Positions 13,708 through 18,311 of a DNA stretch of 18,311 nt are shown piece by piece. The stretch comes from Clostridiales bacterium (GTDB lineage Bacteria > Bacillota > Clostridia > Lachnospirales > WQUN01): assembly GCA_031271275.1 (NCBI GenBank), contig JAISWA010000013.1, positions 1 through 18,311 on the forward strand. The letters run 5' to 3'. Both the position numbers and the translations under genes were made by a program. Each line of letters opens with the position of its first letter. Within the stretch, counting starts at the first letter, position 1. The notes beneath the pieces were generated by a model. It searched no databases. It saw only the letters and a list, made by a program, of their open reading frames with translations, and had not been told where the DNA came from.

Positions 13708-15912
13708 ATGCAATTACAGTCAATGACTGTCGCAGAAGCGGCTCAACGATGGGGTATTACCGAGCGCCGCGTGTTGGCTTTATGCAAGTCAGGGCGAATT
13801 GAGGGAGCGTTAAAGTTTGGTTGGAGTTGGGCTATACCGGTGGGAGCAAAAAAGCCAATCGATGCCCGTCGAAAAGACGAACCAGAGATTGACGATATAC
13901 TCTCTGTTATCAATGGCGGCATAAAAATAAAAATAGAGCGGACTTGGGCCATGCCCAATAGCCGAACATTTGAAATAACGCCAATAAAAGAGCTGATATT
14001 ATCCGAAATGACAGAGGGGTTATGGATAGACCCTTTTGCCAATAATAACAAACTCGCAAAAATCACAAATGACCTCAACCCACAATATGAAACGGATTAC
14101 CATATGGATGCTTTGGATTTTCTCAAAATGTTCGAGGATTCGTCTGTTGATGGTATCTTATATGACCCGCCATATTCTCCTCGTCAAGTCAGCGAATGCT
14201 ATAATAATGTGGGTTATAATGTGACATGGGATACAACAAAAGCATCGTTTTGGGGAAATCACAAGCGTGAAATTTCTCGCATAGTTAGGCAGGGCGGAAA
14301 AGTCATCACTTTCGGTTGGAACAGCGGTGGCATTGGGATGAAAAATGGATTTCAAATAATACGAATCCTTTTAGTTCCACACGGAGGTTGGCATAACGAC
14401 ACTATTTGCACCGTTGAAATTAAGCGAAAGGATATTGAGCCTATGCCGCAGATAAGCTTATTGGATTATACGGAAAATACAGCAAATGCCCAAGCATCGG
14501 CAAAAGATGATGCCTTATTGTCGCAGTTAAGCGCGTTGCCAAATGGCTTTTGGGACTTCAAAAACGCCGATACACGCGAATATACCCACGGATTACATAC
14601 TTATCCGGCTGTAATGGTGTCTCCGATAAGTCGTAATATTTTAAAAATCATGCAATCAATTTCTCCTGTAAACTCTCTCTTAGACCCTTTTTCCGGTTCT
14701 GGCACCGTATTAGTCGAAGGGGTTGTAAGTGGCGTAAAATTAATATATGGGAATGATTTGAATCCACTCGCCCGATTGATAAGCAGCGTAAAAACTACGC
14801 CATTAGACCACAATCACCTTAATGAATCCTATAATCAATTAATGATGGCTATTGAATACGAAATGGAAATGCTTCGAGAAATTAGAGAATATGCAGACGA
14901 ATATATTTCCGCGGAGGTTGGGTTAGATATTACGACAAAAGATAAATGGGGAAGTAACGCTGTCGAGTATCTAAATGCTTATTTATCCACTAAGGGCGTC
15001 CAATTGCAAGTACACGACTTCAAAAATATAGGGTATTGGTTTAGACCTCAAGTTATAATTGATTTGCAAATCATTAAAAATTGCATCAATGAGATACCAT
15101 ATGTCGCGGAAAAAAAATTTTTTTTAATAGCTTTCAGCGAGACTATTCGGATAGTTTCCAATCGTAGAAACGGCGAATTTAAGATGTTTCGTATGCCTAT
15201 TGAAAAAATATATAAATTTAATCCTGATGTAAAACAAGAATTTCATGAGATTCTAAAACGAAACATTGAAAAGATGCTGACATTCAGTGAAATATGCAAG
15301 GGTAGTGAAATAAACGTATCTGTATTATCTGAGAATGCTATGGATTTAACAGGGGTCGCGGATGCAAGTATTGATTTAATGATAACATCGCCTCCATATG
15401 GCGATAGCCGTACCACTGTGGCGTATGGTGAGTTTAGCAAATTATCTTTGCAATGGATGGGCTTAGACGGGATTTCCGCTGATGCTATAAGTGCTATGGA
15501 CAGAAGTTTGATGGGTGGGGAAAAATATAGAAACGGTTTTGAGTTTACGCTTGAAAGCGATACATTGCGGAGTTCACTTGATAAAATAAAAGAGGCTGAC
15601 ATAGAGCGAGCCGGAGATGTGTTCAGTTTTTATACGGACTTAGAAAAAGCAATCGCCGCTATTTCAAAAAAAATGAAGCAAGGTGGCTATCAATTTTGGG
15701 TTGTTGGCAACAGAACTGTTAAACTTGAAAACTTACAAACGGATAAAATATTAATCGAGTTAAGCCGAAAGCACGGACTGATACACGTTTATAGTATCAA
15801 CCGCAATATTCCCAACAAAGTGATGCCATCATCAAACTCTCCATCAAACGTAGCTGGCGAAAAGGTAACAACCATGATTAACGAATATATTGTTATTTTC
15901 CGAAAAAAATAA
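13708..15912 (+). CDS. DNA methyltransferase with HTH and two MTase modules
   Basis: This 734-residue protein should protect host DNA for the adjacent restriction enzyme. Residues ~6-45 (MTVAEAAQRWGITERRVLALC) look like a MerR/excisionase-type HTH. Module one (about 80-240) has a motif I-like IDPFANN, NDLNP, and catalytic DPPY at 153-156 followed by SPRQVSECY, a pattern I recall from phage-type adenine methylases. Module two has motif I DPFSGSGT (326-333), GNDLNP, a long insert (about 360-550) that may recognise the target, and TSPPYGDS from about 560, the form usual in N4-cytosine enzymes. Both catalytic motifs look intact. GGAGAGG lies 8 bases before ATG 13708; GTG 13699 is in frame but overlaps that site. 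The gene is AT-richer than its neighbours, with different codon use, indicating transfer. The HTH could bind its own promoter. Confidence 0.85.
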   Translation: MQLQSMTVAEAAQRWGITERRVLALCKSGRIEGALKFGWSWAIPVGAKKPIDARRKDEPEIDDILSVINGGIKIKIERTWAMPNSRTFEITPIKELILSEMTEGLWIDPFANNNKLAKITNDLNPQYETDYHMDALDFLKMFEDSSVDGILYDPPYSPRQVSECYNNVGYNVTWDTTKASFWGNHKREISRIVRQGGKVITFGWNSGGIGMKNGFQIIRILLVPHGGWHNDTICTVEIKRKDIEPMPQISLLDYTENTANAQASAKDDALLSQLSALPNGFWDFKNADTREYTHGLHTYPAVMVSPISRNILKIMQSISPVNSLLDPFSGSGTVLVEGVVSGVKLIYGNDLNPLARLISSVKTTPLDHNHLNESYNQLMMAIEYEMEMLREIREYADEYISAEVGLDITTKDKWGSNAVEYLNAYLSTKGVQLQVHDFKNIGYWFRPQVIIDLQIIKNCINEIPYVAEKKFFLIAFSETIRIVSNRRNGEFKMFRMPIEKIYKFNPDVKQEFHEILKRNIEKMLTFSEICKGSEINVSVLSENAMDLTGVADASIDLMITSPPYGDSRTTVAYGEFSKLSLQWMGLDGISADAISAMDRSLMGGEKYRNGFEFTLESDTLRSSLDKIKEADIERAGDVFSFYTDLEKAIAAISKKMKQGGYQFWVVGNRTVKLENLQTDKILIELSRKHGLIHVYSINRNIPNKVMPSSNSPSNVAGEKVTTMINEYIVIFRKK

Positions 15913-15955
15913 GCTACTTCTATCAAAGCCAACGCCCCATAGCGCACCTCCGTTA

Positions 15956-16690
15956 TTAGACTATTTGTGTTCGAGTTCTGAACAGTAAAACTTGGTCACA
16001 TTCTCGAATTCTAAACCCTGTGCCGTGGTCGTGAATTCTACCGTCAGGGTACTGACCAATCCTTATATCTATTTTGATTACACCCTTTTCTAAAAGTTCC
16101 GCAAATTCGTCATAACTAAATCCTGAAACTGCATACGCTTTAACAAAATGAAACGCTTCGGTCCTGCCTCTTCCTTTTGAGTCAGCATAAGCATAGACAA
16201 ATATGCCGCGATATTTACGGTTAAAGCACCTCTGTAAAGTTTCTCGCCTGTAATATATGTTTTCAAGACCCTCCTGCGACTCGAAATAAATCCCATCTTT
16301 TTCGCAGGATATTTTGAGTTGATTTGTGCCACGCACAGACGTAAACCTATCCGCAGATAGGGTAGCGTGAAGAACTTTTGAATCGTTTCCATAGACTTCG
16401 GTGCTTCTGTACCCATATTTTTGCAGTAGCACTCCGTTGGCGCGCGGCGGTTCTGGCGTTTTGGTGAATATTGTAAGCATACTGGTGGCATTGGTACGCA
16501 TTGACTTCAACTCATATTCTCCGAAGTCGGGTTTATCAGCATTATTTTCAACGATACCAAGCAAATCCTCAAGTGTTTTACCAATGCCAGTCGGACCCGC
16601 ACGGTGTGTGGGAATCCAACCCATATTTTTGATTTTGCGAAACTCATCGACAAAATCGTCTAAAGTTCTTATCATTTCTTCAACCCCCAT
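15956..16690 (-). CDS. Type II restriction endonuclease, MvaI/BcnI family
   Basis: This 244-residue protein closely matches the MvaI/BcnI family in length (about 240-250) and motifs. They are GPTGIGKTLEDLLGI near the N-terminus, the PD-(D/E)xK-type catalytic set D55, E60 and K62 in PDFGEYELKS (the same D-x4-E-x-K spacing as in MvaI), LTIFTK, and near the C-terminus DIRIGQYPDGRIHDHGTGFRI (208-228) with the His/Asp-rich motif. MvaI and BcnI act as monomers on CCWGG and CCSGG and cut the two strands in sequence; the specificity here cannot be read from sequence. It starts 6 bases after the controller gene, with GAGGG in that gene's last codons as possible ribosome binding site. It is convergent with the methyltransferase, 43 bp between stops. 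Confidence 0.9.
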   Translation of the reverse strand: MGVEEMIRTLDDFVDEFRKIKNMGWIPTHRAGPTGIGKTLEDLLGIVENNADKPDFGEYELKSMRTNATSMLTIFTKTPEPPRANGVLLQKYGYRSTEVYGNDSKVLHATLSADRFTSVRGTNQLKISCEKDGIYFESQEGLENIYYRRETLQRCFNRKYRGIFVYAYADSKGRGRTEAFHFVKAYAVSGFSYDEFAELLEKGVIKIDIRIGQYPDGRIHDHGTGFRIRECDQVLLFRTRTQIV

Positions 16691-16696
16691 TTTGAT

Positions 16697-16903
16697 TTAT
16701 AAGCCCTCAAAAAGCTCGGATAAAGTTACTCCAAGCCCTTCTGATATTTTTTGAATGTTTTGTATTGCGACATTTCTTTTTCCCGCTTCAACAGAAGCAA
16801 AATATGTCCTGTCCATACCTATATGCAATGCAAACTTTTCTTGGCTCTTTCCTGTCTTTTTTCGTAAATGTTGAATTCTCTCACCAAGCTGTTTTGTTAT
16901 CAA
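16697..16903 (-). CDS. Restriction-modification controller (C) protein, XRE family
   Basis: This 68-residue protein is one HTH_3/XRE domain: LGERIQHLRKKTGKSQEKFALHIGMDRTYFASVEAGKRN, then IQNIQKISEGLGVTLSELFE. The DRTY-x3-VE-x-GKRN recognition region, size and position directly upstream of the endonuclease gene are those of C proteins of Type II systems. In that family the protein binds operators (C-boxes) upstream of its own gene, first activating and then repressing the C-R operon. This delays nuclease synthesis after entry into a new host. The only possible full-length start is TTG 16903, since an in-frame TGA precedes it; a weak GGTG lies 7 bases upstream. A general phage-type repressor is the alternative, but the context favours a C protein. 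Confidence 0.85.
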   Translation of the reverse strand: MITKQLGERIQHLRKKTGKSQEKFALHIGMDRTYFASVEAGKRNVAIQNIQKISEGLGVTLSELFEGL

Positions 16904-16917
16904 TCAAAAACACCAAC

Positions 16918-16942
16918 CCTCTACAATGTATCTTATAGTATG
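16918..16942 (-). promoter_or_regulatory. Candidate C-box operator/promoter of the C-R operon
   Basis: Just upstream of the controller gene lie two adjacent palindromic half-sites: TACAATGTA (16922-16930, perfect around its centre) and CTTATAG within TCTTATAGTA (16931-16940). The latter resembles the ACTTATAGT core recalled for C-boxes of C.Esp1396I/C.PvuII-type systems. A weak promoter TTGCTC-16-TAAGAT on the minus strand overlaps them. The centre spacing (9 bp) is not the classic one, so this is tentative. Confidence 0.35.
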
Positions 16943-16963
16943 CGGCATATAGAGCAACGGATT

Positions 16964-17122
16964 ATGAGTAACATTGTTGTAAATATCACTTTTGGCGGGT
17001 ACATCCGCCACGGTAATATTAAATCCTTTTCATCGGACTTTATTAATGTTAATTTCTATTACAAAGATATTGGTGGTTTTATCGGCACGATTAGTGAAGG
17101 AAGAATAGATTCCCGATATTAG
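16964..17122 (+). CDS. Possible small protein, 52 aa
   Basis: A 52-residue open frame from ATG 16964 reads MSNIVVNITFGGYIRHGNIKS and continues with hydrophobic/aromatic-alternating residues typical of beta strands, ending GTISEGRIDSRY. It shows no recognisable domain, signal or membrane helix, and no convincing ribosome binding site (only ACGGATT upstream). It lies divergent from the controller gene, in AT-rich DNA at the edge of the island. It could be a remnant or chance frame. Reported because otherwise this stretch between the controller and DUF1848 genes (about 290 bp) holds nothing identifiable. Confidence 0.25.
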   Translation: MSNIVVNITFGGYIRHGNIKSFSSDFINVNFYYKDIGGFIGTISEGRIDSRY

Positions 17123-17195
17123 AGGGCTTACTCGCTACTCTCCCTTTAATACTTGCGCGAGCGCACAAATGCTTATTGAAAGGGGTTGATGAAAA

Positions 17196-18140
17196 ATGAT
17201 TATAAGCGCAAGCAGGCGGACCGACATCCCCTCATACTACGCCGACTGGTTCTTTAACCGAACCAAAGAAGGGTTCGTTTTGGCGCGCAATCCCGTGAAT
17301 TTCCGACAGATAAGCCGGATAAGCCTTGCGCCTGAAGCGGTGGACGGCATAGTGTTTTGGACAAAAAATCCGTCGCCAATGCTCGGACGGCTTGGGGAAA
17401 TCGAGGAGTATAGGTATTATTTCCAGTTCACGCTCACGCCTTACGGCAAAGACATAGAGCCGGATATACCGGGCAAGCCGGATATTATTATTCCCGCGTT
17501 TAAGCGGCTTTCAAAAACCATCGGCGCGGACAGGGTTATCTGGCGATACGACCCCATCCTGATCAGTGAAAAATATTCCGCAGCCTACCATGTCAGGGCT
17601 TTCAAAAAATTGGCGGAGGAACTGCACGGGCACACCCGTAAGGTGACCGTCAGCTTTATTGACGTTAATTATCGCGGTTTGAAAAGTAATACGAAAGAAC
17701 TGGCATTACAGGAATTTCCGCCTACCATCCAAATAGAACTGGCTTCACGGCTTTCGGAAATCGCTCGCAGCTATGGCTTGGCAATCGACACTTGCGCCGA
17801 GAAAATCGACCTGCGCCCATACGGAATTGAACACGCGCGCTGTATTGACGATAAATTGCTCGGGAAGCTGTTCGGACGCAACCTGAATGTGGGCAAAGAT
17901 AAAAACCAACGCCTTGAATGCGGCTGTGTAAGCAGCGTCGATATAGGAATGTACAATACCTGTTTAAACGGCTGCCGCTACTGCTACGCGAACTACAATA
18001 AAGCAGCCGTCGGCGGCAATTTTGCCAGACACAACCCGGTGTCTCCGCTCATTTCCGGCGAAGTGGGCGAAGGCGACAGCATTATTGTGCGTGAATGTAC
18101 AACGCGGCCCCGCGCGCGTCTCTCATCGCGAAAGAACTAA
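17196..18140 (+). CDS. DUF1848-family protein with C-terminal Cys cluster
   Basis: The N-terminus IISASRRTDIPSYYADWFFNR, followed by FVLARNPVNFRQISRISLAPEAVDGIVFWTKNPSP, is the signature of DUF1848, an uncharacterised family common in Clostridia and other anaerobes. The protein has 314 residues. Near the C-terminus lie Cys242, Cys244, Cys256, Cys260 and Cys263 in CGC-x5-IGMYNTCLNGCRYCYAN; the last three form CxxxCxxC, the spacing that binds the 4Fe-4S cluster in radical SAM enzymes, here followed by Tyr-Ala as in several of them. The core region predicts alternating helix and strand. The last 12 residues (TRPRARLSSRKN) do not resemble the family's usual end (a short (K/R)SFRD...LF-type tail, from memory), so the 3' end may be altered. 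AAAGGGG lies 10 bases before ATG. Confidence 0.82.
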   Translation: MIISASRRTDIPSYYADWFFNRTKEGFVLARNPVNFRQISRISLAPEAVDGIVFWTKNPSPMLGRLGEIEEYRYYFQFTLTPYGKDIEPDIPGKPDIIIPAFKRLSKTIGADRVIWRYDPILISEKYSAAYHVRAFKKLAEELHGHTRKVTVSFIDVNYRGLKSNTKELALQEFPPTIQIELASRLSEIARSYGLAIDTCAEKIDLRPYGIEHARCIDDKLLGKLFGRNLNVGKDKNQRLECGCVSSVDIGMYNTCLNGCRYCYANYNKAAVGGNFARHNPVSPLISGEVGEGDSIIVRECTTRPRARLSSRKN

Positions 18141-18268
18141 TTCTGTTCACTAAACTCCGTCAGCGCGAAAACCGCGCGCTTCCTCCGTAATCGTTCACAG
18201 AATTGTTCCTTCGCTTGGGGCGCGTACAAGGGAAGGGGCAGGCTTCAAGGTTATAATCAGTATACGGT

Positions 18269-18298
18269 CTGTAAATACTTCACCGCTTAGTATTACAG
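18269..18298. repeat. Short inverted repeat near the window edge
   Basis: CTGTAAATACT (18269-18279) and AGTATTACAG (18289-18298) are complementary except for one extra A in the left arm, giving a 10-bp stem with a 9-base loop. No T-run follows within the visible sequence, so it is not a clear terminator of the DUF1848 gene; the 18141-18268 stretch otherwise contains only a GCGCG-AAAAC-CGCGC hairpin near 18164-18178 and no gene. Confidence 0.4.
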
Positions 18299-18311
18299 TT
18301 GTCAATTCACG

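Noticed and set aside
13512..13802. A 96-codon + strand frame over the rpmH upstream region.
   Set aside because: It runs across both predicted promoters and overlaps the methyltransferase start in another frame; no ribosome binding site is seen.
14985..14993. TTATCCACT resembling a DnaA box.
   Set aside because: It is a single 8-of-9 match inside the methyltransferase coding sequence with no cluster around it.
13580..17150. Prophage or integrative element around the R-M genes.
   Set aside because: No integrase, structural genes, tRNA or flanking direct repeats are visible; only the methyltransferase, controller, nuclease and a doubtful small frame are present.

Overview
The window looks like a chromosomal segment of a low-G+C-phylum, Gram-positive Clostridia-type bacterium. 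Its own DNA is fairly G+C-rich, apart from one AT-richer insert. The assignment rests on four things: the conserved block rpmH-rnpA-yidD-yidC-jag-mnmE-mnmG-rsmG, the single-copy-style MurA, genes of families typical of Clostridia (DUF5721, DUF1848, a Cys-rich Sm-like small protein), and strong AGGAGG-type ribosome binding sites with many TTG starts. The long YidC resembles forms I recall from Oscillospirales-like gut clostridia, but the exact lineage cannot be fixed from here.

Layout. (1) 1-1500: murA on the + strand with a terminator, then a perfect nested palindrome. (2) 1510-5454, minus strand: DUF5721 gene, htpG (Hsp90) and an EamA-type transporter form a compact operon, followed by a lipoprotein gene. 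(3) 5570-5960, plus strand: a Cys-rich small protein and a bidirectional terminator. (4) 5997-13459, minus strand: the classic origin-proximal block for ribosome protein L34, RNase P, membrane insertion (YidD, YidC, Jag), tRNA wobble-uridine modification (MnmE, MnmG) and 16S rRNA methylation (RsmG). An unrecognised 146-aa gene sits between mnmG and rsmG. Two related MITE-like repeats lie in this block, one downstream of mnmG and one between rpmH and rnpA. (5) 13580-16970: an AT-richer Type II restriction-modification island. It has a large methyltransferase with an N-terminal HTH and two MTase modules, convergent with a controller (C) protein gene and an MvaI/BcnI-family endonuclease. (6) 17196-18140: a DUF1848 protein with a C-terminal Cys cluster and an atypical end.

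How the parts work together. The rpmH block is driven by a near-perfect sigma-A-type promoter (TTGACG-17-TATAAT). This promoter is divergent from a similar promoter (TTGGCA-17-TATAAT) that serves the methyltransferase. In many Firmicutes the gene divergent from rpmH is dnaA with oriC; here the restriction-modification cassette occupies that position. The C and R genes are coupled (6 bp gap) and probably autoregulated, which would delay endonuclease expression until the methyltransferase has protected the host.

The most notable items are the tandem DPPY + TSPPY methyltransferase paired with an MvaI/BcnI-type nuclease and a C protein, its location at the dnaA-side junction of rpmH, and the MITE that splits rpmH from rnpA. 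I found no RNA genes, CRISPR arrays or complete insertion sequences.
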